From Bosea sp. Tri-49 (GTDB taxonomy: Bacteria > Pseudomonadota > Alphaproteobacteria > Rhizobiales > Beijerinckiaceae): a DNA stretch of 64,000 nt. Below are positions 48,777-57,781 of this stretch, one piece after another (the stretch's first letter is position 1; each line of letters opens with the position of its first letter). The notes under the pieces were generated by a model. That model ran no database searches, was not told where the DNA came from, and saw nothing but the letters and a program-made list of their open reading frames with translations. The DNA is taken from positions 186,001-250,000 of the forward strand of contig NZ_CP017946.1 of assembly GCF_003952665.1 (NCBI RefSeq), read 5' to 3'. The position numbers and the translations under genes were made by a program.

Positions 48777-49073
48777 GCTCTCGACTCCGTCAGGGGCGCT
48801 GCAGCGCTTTTCGGTCGGTCGGCACGGTCAAGGCTGTCCTGGCGAGCATCAGCCCGCGCAATCCTTGTGGAGCACGCGCGATGACTTCGGCCGACGTCCC
48901 CACCAACCTCGGCAAGTCCTAGGCAGGTCGTGCGACAATCGGGTGACTATGCGGCACTGCACCTGACGGCGAGAGCAACTGGTGCGATCTTCGATCTTTC
49001 GGGTCGCAATCACAGCAGCGTCGCGCCTTCCGGTTGCAGCCGAAAGGCACGCGCTTGACTGTGGAAGTCGATC

Positions 49074-49463
49074 TCAGGCTGCAGGTTCGTCGAGATCGAA
49101 GTGGAAGACCTTGGCGATGAGGCGCCAGTGCCCGTCGAGCCTGACGAAGCTCAGAAGATCAGTGAAGCGCTTGGGGCCGATCGCGCATTCGACGCGGGCG
49201 AAGGCGGTCACCGGGCCGGCGAATTCGATGGAGAGGATGCGGTCATGGCGTGCCTCTCCCCGGCTGGCCGGGGAGGGACGTCTTTCGACCATGGGCAGGT
49301 AGGTATCCATGGTCAGATGGGTGAGGCTGCCCTCGCTGGCGCAGGCGTAGATCGCCTGCGGATGGAAGACCCCGGCGAGCTTGGCGGCATCGCTGTGGTA
49401 GAGGCCGTCGAAATAGCGCGTCAGCACCTCGACGAGTTCGGCATAGCGGGGGTCGGCTCTCAC
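49074..49463 (-). CDS. Nuclear-transport-factor-2-like (SnoaL/lumazine-binding type) protein
   Basis: 129 residues starting at GTG (49463). A cone-shaped NTF2 fold is suggested by YAELVEVLTRYFDGLYHSDAAKL, VFHPQAIYACASEGSL and the last strand HWRLIAKVFHFDLD. Such domains serve as isomerases or small-molecule binders; no activity can be assigned. It overlaps the GST stop by 4 bases (GTGA) and is co-transcribed with it. Confidence 0.8.
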   Translation of the reverse strand: MRADPRYAELVEVLTRYFDGLYHSDAAKLAGVFHPQAIYACASEGSLTHLTMDTYLPMVERRPSPASRGEARHDRILSIEFAGPVTAFARVECAIGPKRFTDLLSFVRLDGHWRLIAKVFHFDLDEPAA

Positions 49464-50071
49464 TGGAGCAGACCCTCGGCGCGCATCGCCTCCTGTACGC
49501 TGGTGCGGGCGCCAATCCGTTCCATGAAGGCGCGCAGCTTCGGGAAGGCGTCGAGCGGGACGCCGCGGCTATCCGACCAGTTGACGATAGTGAAGAGGTA
49601 GCCGTCGGCGACGCTGAAGTGCTCGCCGAGGAGATGCTCCCGGCCGTCTGCGAGCAGGCCTTCGATATAGGTGAGTTTCTTGGCGACGCGGGCCCGCGCA
49701 GCAGTCTTGCCGTCCTCGGTGGTGTCGGGGAGGAAGAGCGGCGTGTAGGCCTTGTGCAACTCGCTACCGATATAATTCATGACCTCCTCAAGCCTGATGC
49801 GCGCGAAGCTGCCGGGTTTGGGGGCCAGATCGAGACCGGGCGCGAGGTCGGCGATGTAGCGGGCGATCACCGCGCCTTCGGTCAGCACGATGCCGTCTTC
49901 GAGTTGCAGCGCCGGCACATAGCCCTTCGGGTTGACGGCGGCGTAATCGGCGCCGGTCTCGGTCCGACCAGCGAGAAGATCGACCTTCTCCAGGGTGATG
50001 GGCAGGCCGGCCTCGCGCAGGGCGATATGGGGCGAAAGCGAGCAGGCACCCGGCGAGTAGTAGAGCTTCAT
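49460..50071 (-). CDS. Glutathione S-transferase, beta-class-like
   Basis: 203 residues from the ATG at 50071. The thioredoxin-like N-terminus MKLYYSPGACSLSPHIALRE has the cysteine of bacterial beta-class GSTs, followed by NPKGYVPALQLEDG and LTEGAVIARYIAD for glutathione binding, and a helical C-terminal domain. It conjugates or reduces electrophiles using glutathione. Divergent from an HxlR regulator, and the leader of a two-gene unit with the NTF2-like gene. Confidence 0.92.
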   Translation of the reverse strand: MKLYYSPGACSLSPHIALREAGLPITLEKVDLLAGRTETGADYAAVNPKGYVPALQLEDGIVLTEGAVIARYIADLAPGLDLAPKPGSFARIRLEEVMNYIGSELHKAYTPLFLPDTTEDGKTAARARVAKKLTYIEGLLADGREHLLGEHFSVADGYLFTIVNWSDSRGVPLDAFPKLRAFMERIGARTSVQEAMRAEGLLQ

Positions 50072-50119
50072 GGCGGTTTCCTCATCCGCGTTGACGATGG
50101 CGGAGAGGTAGTCGGAAGC

Positions 50120-50181
50120 AGTTACGTCTGTATACGGGGTAACTTGTCGTAACTGCGTTTTCCGGTATCCTCCCGGTAACT
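50120..50181. promoter_or_regulatory. GTAACT repeats between the GST and HxlR genes
   Basis: AGTTAC (50120-50125) and GTAACT (50139-50144) form an inverted pair. Two further GTAACT copies are at 50149-50154 and 50176-50181. All lie in the 125-bp divergent promoter, so they are good candidates for HxlR binding. Confidence 0.6.
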
Positions 50182-50196
50182 GGAGAGCTGATCGCA

Positions 50197-50562
50197 ATGG
50201 CCTTGAAGCTCAGGAAGAACCGCGCTGCGGCGCAGCCCGAGACCTGCAATGTCGGCGCCTGCATGCAGGTGCTCGGCGGCGCCTGGACGCCGAACGTGAT
50301 CTGGTTCCTGAGCGGCGGGCCGCGCCGTTTCGGGGAGCTGCGCCGCGATATCCCGGCGATCTCGGCCAAGATGCTGAGCGCGCGCCTGCGGGCGCTGGAG
50401 TCGAAGGGCGTTGTCCAGCGCAAGGTGGTGCCGACCACCCCACCCTCGACAGAATATGCGCTGACCGAGCTCGGGCAGGAATATGTGCCGGCGATCCTTG
50501 CGATCGCCGAGGTCGGCGCCAAGCTGAAGGCACAGGCCGCGGTGCGAGCGCAAGCGGCCTGA
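50197..50562 (+). CDS. HxlR family transcriptional regulator
   Basis: 121 residues. The HxlR winged helix is complete: VLGGAWTPNVIWFLSGGPRR, FGELRRDIPAISAKMLSARL and LESKGVVQRKVVPTTPPSTE. Two cysteines near the N-terminus (CNVGAC) are placed as in redox- or electrophile-sensing HxlR members such as HypR and YodB. With GST as the divergent partner, a response to electrophiles or quinones is a reasonable inference. Confidence 0.92.
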   Translation: MALKLRKNRAAAQPETCNVGACMQVLGGAWTPNVIWFLSGGPRRFGELRRDIPAISAKMLSARLRALESKGVVQRKVVPTTPPSTEYALTELGQEYVPAILAIAEVGAKLKAQAAVRAQAA

Positions 50563-50572
50563 GAGCCGGGAC

Positions 50573-51043
50573 TCAGCCCTTCGCCGCGGCTTCCAATCCG
50601 GCGATGTCGAGCTTGACCATCTTGAGCATTGCCTCGGCGACGCGCTTGGCCTTGGCGCGATCGGGATCGCGCACGAGCTCGCCCAGGCGCTTGGGCGTGA
50701 TCTGCCAGGACAGGCCCCAGCGGTCCTTGAGCCAGCCGCACTGCTCGAACTTGCCGCCTTCGCCGAGCGCCTCCCAGAGCCGGTCGACCTCGGCCTGCGT
50801 CTCGCATTCGATCATGATCGAGAAGGTGTGGTTGAAGGCGTCGGAGCGCGAGGCCTCGAAGGCCTGGTAGCGCTGGCCGTCGATGGTGAAGGTGGCGATC
50901 TTGACGCTGCCGGCCGGTCCGCTCGGCGATTCCGCCGGCAGGGCACCGGTCCATTCGAGCGCGGAGTTCGGGATCAGCGAGGTGTAGAGGCTGATCGCCG
51001 CCTCCATGTCCCTATCGAACCAGAGATTCTGGATGACCTTCAT
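50573..51043 (-). CDS. VOC superfamily protein (PhnB/3-demethylubiquinone methyltransferase-like)
   Basis: 156 residues from the ATG at 51043, which has AAGGAG 7 bases upstream; another ATG two codons earlier is too close to that site. It begins MKVIQNLWFDRDMEAAISLY and contains DGQRYQAFEASRSDAFNHTF and CGWLKDRWGLSWQITPKRL, hallmarks of the PhnB-type VOC fold. Function unknown despite the historical name. Convergent with the HxlR gene. Confidence 0.88.
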   Translation of the reverse strand: MKVIQNLWFDRDMEAAISLYTSLIPNSALEWTGALPAESPSGPAGSVKIATFTIDGQRYQAFEASRSDAFNHTFSIMIECETQAEVDRLWEALGEGGKFEQCGWLKDRWGLSWQITPKRLGELVRDPDRAKAKRVAEAMLKMVKLDIAGLEAAAKG

Positions 51044-51248
51044 CGCCATGCTCCTTGCTGCGCCATCAAGCCAGAGATTGGCCTGTCACCTCAAGGACGA
51101 ACGCGAGGAGAAGGTTCCGACAAGGGCGGGGCGATTTTTCCCGAGGAGCGTTGGGACCGCGAGGCTGAGGGTGCCTCATCCCTTTTTGCTCCTGCTCACA
51201 CCTCAGTCTGCATGAAGCGGCCCCGCTTCACAGCGGGGCCGCTTTGTC

Positions 51249-51593
51249 TCACCAGCGATCGTAGCGGGGGCGACCATAACCGTCGCCATATCCGCGCCGA
51301 TAACCGTAACCGCCGCCGTAGCCGCCATAACCACGTCCATAGCCGCGCCCGTAACCGCCGCCATAACCGCGCCCGTAGCCGCCACCGCGGCCATAACGCT
51401 GGCGATCCATGTTGTTCTGGATGATCTGCATCCGGCGCAGCTTCGCGTCGCTGGCGGTGAACTCGGCCGGCAGTTTGTCGAGTTGCTGCGCGGTCGCCGA
51501 GGGAAGCGATCCGTTGAGCTCGGCCGCAGACGCGGTGCTGACCGCCGTGGCGGAGCCGATGAGCAGGGCAGCGGCGATCAATAGATGTCGCAT
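51249..51593 (-). CDS. Secreted Gly/Tyr/Arg-rich protein
   Basis: 114 residues from the ATG at 51593, with AGGAGA upstream. MRHLLIAAALLIGSATAVSTASA is a signal peptide. A short helical part (LDKLPAEFTASDAKLRRMQI) is followed by a ~45-residue tail of GGGYGRGYGG-type repeats ending RPRYDRW. Such tails occur in small envelope proteins of rhizobia; no function is known. A GC-rich hairpin (51216-51243) lies beyond the stop. Confidence 0.75.
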   Translation of the reverse strand: MRHLLIAAALLIGSATAVSTASAAELNGSLPSATAQQLDKLPAEFTASDAKLRRMQIIQNNMDRQRYGRGGGYGRGYGGGYGRGYGRGYGGYGGGYGYRRGYGDGYGRPRYDRW

Positions 51594-51894
51594 GAAAGGT
51601 CTCCTGATTTGTTGAGGCGATGATCGCGGTGGCAATTGCAACGCCACCTGAACGGAATTGTTCGCTCTCGTTCAGCGAACGCGCGGGCCAAGCGGCTACT
51701 TTGGGCACGACGCGAGGGCCGCCAGCCGAATCTGTCCGCTCGCGGACGATGGTCGAAAGAAGGTTGCCGAAAGGTTGCGGCGCTTGCGAAAGCGAGTTCG
51801 GTGCCCGATGCGCGTCACAGGGCGGAGTGGCGTTGGCAAGCCGTGATGTCTGCTCAGGGCGGGAAGCCGACGCTCCGGCCCATAGGCTGCTAGC
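51594..51894. other. Gene-free stretch between the Gly-rich and GGDEF genes
   Basis: I see no convincing coding frame, hairpin or repeat here apart from the Shine-Dalgarno region and presumably the promoter of the Gly/Tyr-rich gene at the left end. Confidence 0.5.
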
Positions 51895-52851
51895 TCAGAT
51901 CGCGTGCGCCCTGCGGGCGTGAACCATCGCCACGTCTCCCGCGACCTCCACCGGATCGCCGAACAGGCGCAGGCAGTTGCGGCCGGCCGCCTTGGCGACA
52001 TAGAGCGCTGAATCCGCTTCGGCGAAGCGTCGCTCCGGATCGTGCAGGAGACCGGGGCGCAGGATGGTGGCGCCGATCGAGGCGCTGACCGCGATGGTGG
52101 TGTCACGCCAGGCGACCGGGCGCGCCAGCGCCTGCTGCGCCTGCTCCAGCCGATGGAGCAGATAAGGGCGGCCGGCGGCCGAGCAGAGCAGCAGGCCGAA
52201 CTCGTCGCCGCCGATGCGGGCGATGATCTGGGCATCGCTGAGCGAGGTCTCCAGCCGCATTGCGAGCTGGCGCAGGCACTCGTCGCCGGCGGCATGGCCG
52301 AAGCGGTCGTTGATCGGCTTCAGATTGTCGAGATCGACGATGGCAAGGACGCCGAGCGCGCAATTGTCGCCGGTGTGGCGGCGCAGGTCGGAGAGCTGCA
52401 TCTCGAAGGCGCGGCGATTGGCGAGGCCGGTCAGCGGATCGCTATAGGCGAGCCGGCGCAGGCCCATCCACATGTCCTTCTCGCCGGTGATGTCCTGCTT
52501 GGCGCCGTGGATGCGGACCGGCCGGCCATGCTCATGCGTGACAGAGGCGGAGAGGCGCATCCAGCGCTCGGCGCCGGCGGCGGTCAGTATCCGGGCGTCC
52601 ATGCTGAAACCCTGTCCGGATGCGATCAGCCGGCCACGGAGGCGCTCCATCTCGGCACGCGAGTCATTGTGATAGAGGTCGACGATCGAAGGGCGGTGGA
52701 TCGCCGAGCCGCGCGGCAGGCCGAACAGGTCGTAGATGCCGTCGGTCCAGCTCAATTGCGTATCGGCCAGCCGGCATTCCCAGGCGCCGATGCCGGCCAT
52801 CAGCGCAGCCTGGTCGTAAAGGCGTCTGGCTTCGGCGTCGGAGAGCGGCAT
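51895..52851 (-). CDS. PAS-GGDEF diguanylate cyclase
   Basis: 318 residues. The N-terminal PAS domain (~10-125: GIGAWECRLADTQLSWTDGI, then ending VRIHGAKQDITGEK) is followed by a GGDEF domain with DPLTGLANRRAFE and an intact RIGGDEFG active site. The RxxD inhibitory site that should precede it reads SLSD, so product inhibition is probably lacking. No membrane segment. It makes cyclic di-GMP in response to an unknown signal. Confidence 0.93.
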   Translation of the reverse strand: MPLSDAEARRLYDQAALMAGIGAWECRLADTQLSWTDGIYDLFGLPRGSAIHRPSIVDLYHNDSRAEMERLRGRLIASGQGFSMDARILTAAGAERWMRLSASVTHEHGRPVRIHGAKQDITGEKDMWMGLRRLAYSDPLTGLANRRAFEMQLSDLRRHTGDNCALGVLAIVDLDNLKPINDRFGHAAGDECLRQLAMRLETSLSDAQIIARIGGDEFGLLLCSAAGRPYLLHRLEQAQQALARPVAWRDTTIAVSASIGATILRPGLLHDPERRFAEADSALYVAKAAGRNCLRLFGDPVEVAGDVAMVHARRAHAI

Positions 52852-52939
52852 CAGCGGGAATGGCCTCGCACCGCACGACTCACGCGGCCTTTCGAAGCTA
52901 GTTTCGCAAGCGTTAACGAAGGCTTCCCGTTGCGCCAGC

Positions 52940-54172
52940 TCACTCGCGCCTGAGCGCCTCGATCGGGTCGAGCCGCGCCGCCTGCCGGGCGGGATAGAAG
53001 CCGAAGAAGACGCCGATCAATCCGGAGACGCCGACCGCAACCAGGATCGTTTCCGGCGAGATCACGAAGGGCCAGGCGGCGAAGCGGGCGATCCCCGTGG
53101 CGGCGCCGATGCCGAGCGCGATGCCGACGGCGCCACCGATGGTCGCCAGCGTCGTCGCTTCGATCAGGAATTGCGAGAGCACGTCGCGCTGGCGGGCGCC
53201 GACGGCGAGGCGCAGGCCGATCTCGCGGGTGCGCTCGGTCACCGAGACCAGCATGATGTTCATGATGCCGATGCCGCCGACCAGCAAGGAGACGCCGGCG
53301 ACCGCCGCGAGCAGCCAGGAGAGGGTGCTGGCGGCTGCGGTCGCGGTGTTGGCGATCTCGGTCAGGTTGCGGACGATGAAGTCGTCCTCCTGATCCTCTG
53401 CGAGGCGATGGCGCTGGCGCAGCAAAGCGCGCGTCTGCTCGATGCCGGGGCTGATCGCTCCCTCGCTGGCGAACTTGACCATGATGGTCTGGACCGAGCG
53501 GTCGCGGGCGTAATTGCGGCCGATGATGCGGCGGCGACCGGTGTCGAGCGGCACGAAGATGACGTCATCCTGGTCCTGGCCGAGCGCCGACTGGCCCTTG
53601 CCCGCCATCACGCCGATAACCTTGAACGGCACGTTGCGGATACGGAACATCTGGCCGAGCGGATCGCTCTCGCCGAACAGGTTCTTGGCCACGGTCTGGC
53701 CGATGATGGCGACGATCTCGCCCCGGCGCAGTTCCTCCGGCTCGAACAGGCGGCCCTCTGCCAGTCCCCATTCGCGGGCGGCGAAGAAATCGAGATCGGT
53801 CGCGGTGATCGTCGTCGACCAATTGGTGCCGGCATAGACCGCCTGGGCGCGCGTGGTGATCACCGAGGCTGAGGCGGCGACGTTCTCGACCTCGTTCAGG
53901 ACGGCGCGCGCATCTTCGTCGGTCAGCGTAGAGGAGGCGCCGGCCCCTAACCTGACGCCGCCCTGGGTGACGTTGCCGGCCTGGATGATGGCGAGATTGG
54001 CGCCGAGCGACTTGATCTGGCTATCGACGCGCTCGCGGGCGCCCGAGCCGATCGCGACCATGGCGATCACCGCGGCGACGCCGATGATGATGCCGAGCAT
54101 GGTCAGCGCCGAGCGCAGCGCATTGGCGCCGATGGCGGAGAGGGCGGAACGGATGGCTTCGATGAGGCTCAT
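52940..54172 (-). CDS. ABC transporter permease, MacB/FtsX type
   Basis: 410 residues. One membrane helix near the N-terminus ([22 protein letters not shown]), a ~220-residue periplasmic domain (MacB_PCD), then three helices ([58 protein letters not shown]). The ending [19 protein letters not shown] is the MacB hallmark. It overlaps the ATPase gene by ATGA (54169-54172) and forms a tripartite efflux pump with it and the adaptor. Confidence 0.93.
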   Translation of the reverse strand: MSLIEAIRSALSAIGANALRSALTMLGIIIGVAAVIAMVAIGSGARERVDSQIKSLGANLAIIQAGNVTQGGVRLGAGASSTLTDEDARAVLNEVENVAASASVITTRAQAVYAGTNWSTTITATDLDFFAAREWGLAEGRLFEPEELRRGEIVAIIGQTVAKNLFGESDPLGQMFRIRNVPFKVIGVMAGKGQSALGQDQDDVIFVPLDTGRRRIIGRNYARDRSVQTIMVKFASEGAISPGIEQTRALLRQRHRLAEDQEDDFIVRNLTEIANTATAAASTLSWLLAAVAGVSLLVGGIGIMNIMLVSVTERTREIGLRLAVGARQRDVLSQFLIEATTLATIGGAVGIALGIGAATGIARFAAWPFVISPETILVAVGVSGLIGVFFGFYPARQAARLDPIEALRRE

Positions 54173-54918
54173 TCGGCGGCCTCGGGCAAAGAGGTGGTGC
54201 TGTCGTGAGCGGCGAGCGCCGCGCGCGCATCGGCCGGTTCCTGGCGGGTGTCGGCGATGACATGGCCGTCGCGGAAGCGCACGACTCGTCGGGCATGGCG
54301 GGCGACCTCGGCATCATGCGTCACCAGCACGACGGTGACGCCCTCGCGGTTGAGGTCCTGGAAGAGGGCAAGGATCTCGAGCGCGGTGCGGCTGTCGAGC
54401 GCGCCGGTCGGTTCGTCGGCGAGGAGGAGGCGCGGCTGGTTGACCAGGGCCCGAGCGATGGCGACGCGCTGCTGTTGGCCGCCGGAGAGCTGCATCGGTC
54501 GATGATGCGCGCGGTCGGCGAGGCCGACGCGCGCCAATGCGGCAAGCGCACGCTCACGTCGCGACTTGCCGTCGAGCCCGGCATAGACCATCGGCAGCTC
54601 GACATTGGCGCAGGCGTCGACGCGCGGCAGCAGGTTGAACTGCTGGAAGACGAAGCCGAGCTTGCGATTGCGGAGTGCGGCGAGTCCGTCACTGGAGAGC
54701 GTCTCGACCGCGACGCCGTCGAGCCGGTAATGGCCGCCGGTCGGCCGGTCGAGGCAGCCGACCAGGTTCATGAAGGTCGACTTGCCGGAACCCGACGGGC
54801 CCATCACCGCAACGAGCTCGCCGGCCTCGATGTCGAGCGAAACCCCGCCGAGGGCGGTGACGCGACCGGAATCGAGATCGTAGACCCGGGAGAGATCGCG
54901 CACCTCGATCAGCGCCAT
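54169..54918 (-). CDS. ABC transporter ATP-binding protein, MacB/LolD type
   Basis: 249 residues. Walker [11 protein letters not shown]-loop [11 protein letters not shown], signature [20 protein letters not shown], Walker [13 protein letters not shown] and H-loop [11 protein letters not shown]. In E. coli this domain is fused to the permease in MacB; here it is a separate gene. The ~25-residue tail after the fold ([20 protein letters not shown]) is extra. Confidence 0.94.
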   Translation of the reverse strand: MALIEVRDLSRVYDLDSGRVTALGGVSLDIEAGELVAVMGPSGSGKSTFMNLVGCLDRPTGGHYRLDGVAVETLSSDGLAALRNRKLGFVFQQFNLLPRVDACANVELPMVYAGLDGKSRRERALAALARVGLADRAHHRPMQLSGGQQQRVAIARALVNQPRLLLADEPTGALDSRTALEILALFQDLNREGVTVVLVTHDAEVARHARRVVRFRDGHVIADTRQEPADARAALAAHDSTTSLPEAAE

Positions 54919-54929
54919 GGCTGCGGCCC

Positions 54930-56597
54930 TCAGAACAGGCGCGGGCCGCGCGGGGCGGGACCGCGGCTGGCGGGCGTCGGCTCGGCGGTGCGCGGGCCGC
55001 CGCCGATCACGACCTCGATGCCCTCGGCGATGCCGGCCGCCGGCAGAACTTGCGTAAAGGCGCCGTCGCTCGGCCCGAGCCTGATCGCGACCGGCTTGGG
55101 CTGGCCCTCGCCGTCGAGCACATAGACGCGGCCGGGCGTGATGTCGTTTTGCGTCGCCGGCCGGCCGTCCTGCATCAGGGCCTCGAACTTGGTGCGGCGC
55201 TCGGGATCGAGCACGGCGGCGACCTTGGCGCGCAATTCGGTGCGGGCAGCGCGAAAGGCGGCGCGGCGCTCCTCCTCGGACAGGCCAGCCATGGCCTGGC
55301 GGTTGCCGCTGCGCTGTTCGGCCATGATCGCGGCGATCGCCTGTTTCTGCTCCGGCGTCGGCTGAACCTCCTCCTCGATGCGCTCGCGTAGGGCTCCGGC
55401 AGCGCGACCGCCGCCTCCGGTGCGTGCCGTCTGCGCCTCGGCCGGCGCGGTGGCGGGCAGGGCGGTCGGGCCGCCGAGCGGGCGGAAGCGCAGCGCCGCA
55501 TTGGGCACGCGCAGCACGTCCTGCCGATCGTCGGTGACGATCTGGAGATTGGCGGTCATTCCTGGCAGCAGCGCGAGATCACGGTTCTCGACGCGCACGA
55601 CGCCGGTATAGGTGACGACGTTCTGGATGGTCTGGGCGCCGAGGCGGACCATCTGCACTTTTCCCTGGAAGGTCCGGTTCGGATAGGCGTTGACGCTGAA
55701 CGAGACCTCCTGGTCGACCTTGAGCCGGCCGACATCGGCCTCGTCGATATTGGCGTAGATGTCGATGGTGCGCAGGTCCTGCGCGATCTGGAACAGCACC
55801 GGCGCCGAGAGCGAGGCGGCGACCGTCTGGCCGAGATCGACCTGGCGCTGGACAACGACGCCATCGACCGGCGAGCGGATCTCGGTGCGCTCGAGATCGA
55901 TCAGGATGTCCTTCAGCTTGGCATCGCGCTGGGCGATCAGCGCTTCGCCGGACTGGACCTGGCCTTCCGCCAGCGCGATATCGGCGTCGAGGCCGGCGAT
56001 CTCGGCCTGGAGCGAGGCGATCTGTGCCTCGTTCGAGGCGAGCGTCGCGGTCTGGATCTCGACCTGGGTGCGGGCGCTGTCGAGGCCCTGCTGCGCGCCG
56101 GCGCCGCGAGTGAACAGCTCGTTCTGGCGGTCGAAGGTGCGCTTGGCATCGGCGAGCTGGGCGCGGGTGCGGTCGCGCTGGGCCTCGAGGTCGTTGACGG
56201 TCGAGTTCGCCTTGGTCCGCGCCACCTTGGCCCGCGCGAGCTGGGCGCGCTTGACGACGAGATCGGCCTTCGCCTGCTGCAAATCAGCGGCGGCGGCGTC
56301 GCGGCGGGTCTTGATCTGGTCGCTGTTGAGGCGAGCCACGACCTGGCCGGCCTTCACCTGCGAGTTGTAATCGGCGAGGATTTCGACGATCTGGCCGGAA
56401 AGCTGCGAGCCGACCACGACGGTGGTCATCGGCGTCAGCGTGCCGGTGGCGCGGACGGATGCGGTGATCCGGCCGCGATCGATCGCGGCGGTACGATACG
56501 CTACGTCATTGGCTGCGCCGCCGGTCGGCCGCAGTGCGAAATAGCCAGCTGCCAGCGCGCCTGCGCCGACCACCGCACCGATTGCCCAGAGACGCAC
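54930..56597 (-). CDS. MacA-type periplasmic adaptor with an inserted helical module
   Basis: 555 residues, far above the ~370-400 usual for MacA. GTG start at 56597 with GGGAGGG upstream. An N-terminal membrane anchor, lipoyl halves and a long coiled-coil hairpin (~95-215) are normal. At about residues 398-474 a helical, charged insert ([58 protein letters not shown]) resembles Spy/CpxP LTxxQ chaperone modules. The rest of the membrane-proximal domain follows. First gene of the efflux operon. Confidence 0.9.
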   Translation of the reverse strand: MRLWAIGAVVGAGALAAGYFALRPTGGAANDVAYRTAAIDRGRITASVRATGTLTPMTTVVVGSQLSGQIVEILADYNSQVKAGQVVARLNSDQIKTRRDAAAADLQQAKADLVVKRAQLARAKVARTKANSTVNDLEAQRDRTRAQLADAKRTFDRQNELFTRGAGAQQGLDSARTQVEIQTATLASNEAQIASLQAEIAGLDADIALAEGQVQSGEALIAQRDAKLKDILIDLERTEIRSPVDGVVVQRQVDLGQTVAASLSAPVLFQIAQDLRTIDIYANIDEADVGRLKVDQEVSFSVNAYPNRTFQGKVQMVRLGAQTIQNVVTYTGVVRVENRDLALLPGMTANLQIVTDDRQDVLRVPNAALRFRPLGGPTALPATAPAEAQTARTGGGGRAAGALRERIEEEVQPTPEQKQAIAAIMAEQRSGNRQAMAGLSEEERRAAFRAARTELRAKVAAVLDPERRTKFEALMQDGRPATQNDITPGRVYVLDGEGQPKPVAIRLGPSDGAFTQVLPAAGIAEGIEVVIGGGPRTAEPTPASRGPAPRGPRLF

Positions 56598-56723
56598 GTC
56601 CGTTCACCCTCCCAAGGCTGGCCGAAGAAGCCGGCCTTCCATTCCGCGCAGCATGCCAGATTCAGGCAGGCGAGACGAGTTAACTCGCTGCAACGTTGCG
56701 GAAAGCTTGCCGGAAGCCGTCGC

Positions 56724-57512
56724 TCAGGTCGTCCGCGCTTCCTGCGTCAGCGCCAGGAGGTCGCGCAATGTGGTGATGGTCGAGCCGTCGGCGACGCCGT
56801 CGACCTTTTCCGGCCGCCAATGGCGCTGGAAGGCGGCGACGACCGCCTCGAAGCGCTCGTCATAGGTCCCGTCGACCGAGACGCCGTAGCCGAGCATCGC
56901 GAACATCGCCTGCAGCGCCTCGACCGGCGGGCCGGCATCGCCGCGGGCGAAGAAGCGGCCGCCCTTGATCGGCGCTGGTTCCGTCCAGAGCCCGACGCCG
57001 CCCTCGGCAAAGTGGCGCCAGGGGAATGTCTCGCCCGGATCGATCTTGCGGCCTGGGGCGATGTCGGAATGGGCGAGCACCCGCTCGGGCGGGATCTGCC
57101 AGCGCTCGCAGATGTCGCGGCAGAGGTTCAGCGTCGCGGCGATCTGCGCCTCGGGAAAGTCCGGCAGGCCGCCGGGATGGCCGGGATTGGCGATCTCGAT
57201 GCCGATCGAGGCCGAATTCAGGTCGGTCTCGCCGGCCCAGTACGAGGCCCCGGCATGCCAGGCGCGGCGCGCTTCGGGTACCAGCTGGAGCGTGTGGCCG
57301 TTCTCGAAGACGAAGTAGTGCGAGGAGACCTGCGAGACCGGGTTGCACAGCCACTGCAGCGCCTCGCCGGCGTCCGGCATGCCGGTATAATGCAGAATCA
57401 GCGTGTCCGGGTGGCGTTGGGTCGACCCGTCACTGAACTTGCGCTCGCCATGATTGGGCGAGGGGAAGACCTTGGCGGCGAAGCGGCTATCGGGTTCGAG
57501 GACGAGGCTCAC
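56724..57512 (-). CDS. N-acetylmuramoyl-L-alanine amidase with peptidoglycan-binding domain (AmiD-like)
   Basis: 262 residues starting at GTG (57512). An Amidase_2 domain with zinc ligands in LILHYTGMP and AHSDIAPGRKIDPG, plus SSHYFVFENG, is followed by a C-terminal peptidoglycan-binding domain (PVEALQAMFAMLGYGVSVDG). No signal peptide is visible, so it may act on recycled muropeptides in the cytoplasm like AmpD, or be exported otherwise. Its start codon is 5 bases from the left end of a 264-bp palindromic element, which therefore supplies its leader. Confidence 0.9.
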   Translation of the reverse strand: MSLVLEPDSRFAAKVFPSPNHGERKFSDGSTQRHPDTLILHYTGMPDAGEALQWLCNPVSQVSSHYFVFENGHTLQLVPEARRAWHAGASYWAGETDLNSASIGIEIANPGHPGGLPDFPEAQIAATLNLCRDICERWQIPPERVLAHSDIAPGRKIDPGETFPWRHFAEGGVGLWTEPAPIKGGRFFARGDAGPPVEALQAMFAMLGYGVSVDGTYDERFEAVVAAFQRHWRPEKVDGVADGSTITTLRDLLALTQEARTT

Positions 57513-57517
57513 GTTGG

Positions 57518-57781
57518 AGGCTACCAGTGACCATGGCTAGGGTTTGGGCGTTGGCGATTTTGTCCGAGTGCCAGGAGCTTGGTGCGGCCAAGCCTTCCGG
57601 CTTGGCCGTGACGAGCGACGCCGCAATCGGGCAAAAGCGCCACGCCGCTGCGCGGTGAGGTGAAACCGGCCGACTGCGGCGTCGCACCGCTTGCCGATAC
57701 CAGCGGTATCGGCGGCGCAATGCTCCTGGCATTCGGGCGGTTTGACCTCACCCAAACCCTAGTCATGGTCACTGGTAGCCT
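57518..57781. mobile_element. 264-bp multi-branched palindromic element with 31-bp inverted ends
   Basis: Ends 57518-57548 and 57751-57781 are inverted repeats identical at 30 of 31 positions. Inside are nested pairs: 57564-57578 with 57722-57736 (14/15), a 9-bp hairpin at 57586-57607 (GGCCAAGCC), 57616-57630 with 57670-57684 (14/15), and a 9-bp hairpin at 57693-57713 (GCCGATACC). The whole can fold as a cloverleaf-like hairpin. There is no coding capacity. It looks like a non-autonomous, MITE- or palindromic-unit-type element. The right end is read as the last codons of the DjlA-like gene. No target duplication is obvious. Confidence 0.72.

Noticed and set aside
46947..48884. A 645-codon open frame opposite the Na/Pi cotransporter gene
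   Set aside because: Antisense shadow; the cotransporter frame has clear membrane helices and family motifs.
51216..51243. GC-rich hairpin AGCGGCCCCGC as terminator of the Gly/Tyr-rich gene
   Set aside because: The T-rich side faces rightward, away from that gene, so its role as its terminator is not supported; it is mentioned only in that gene's entry.
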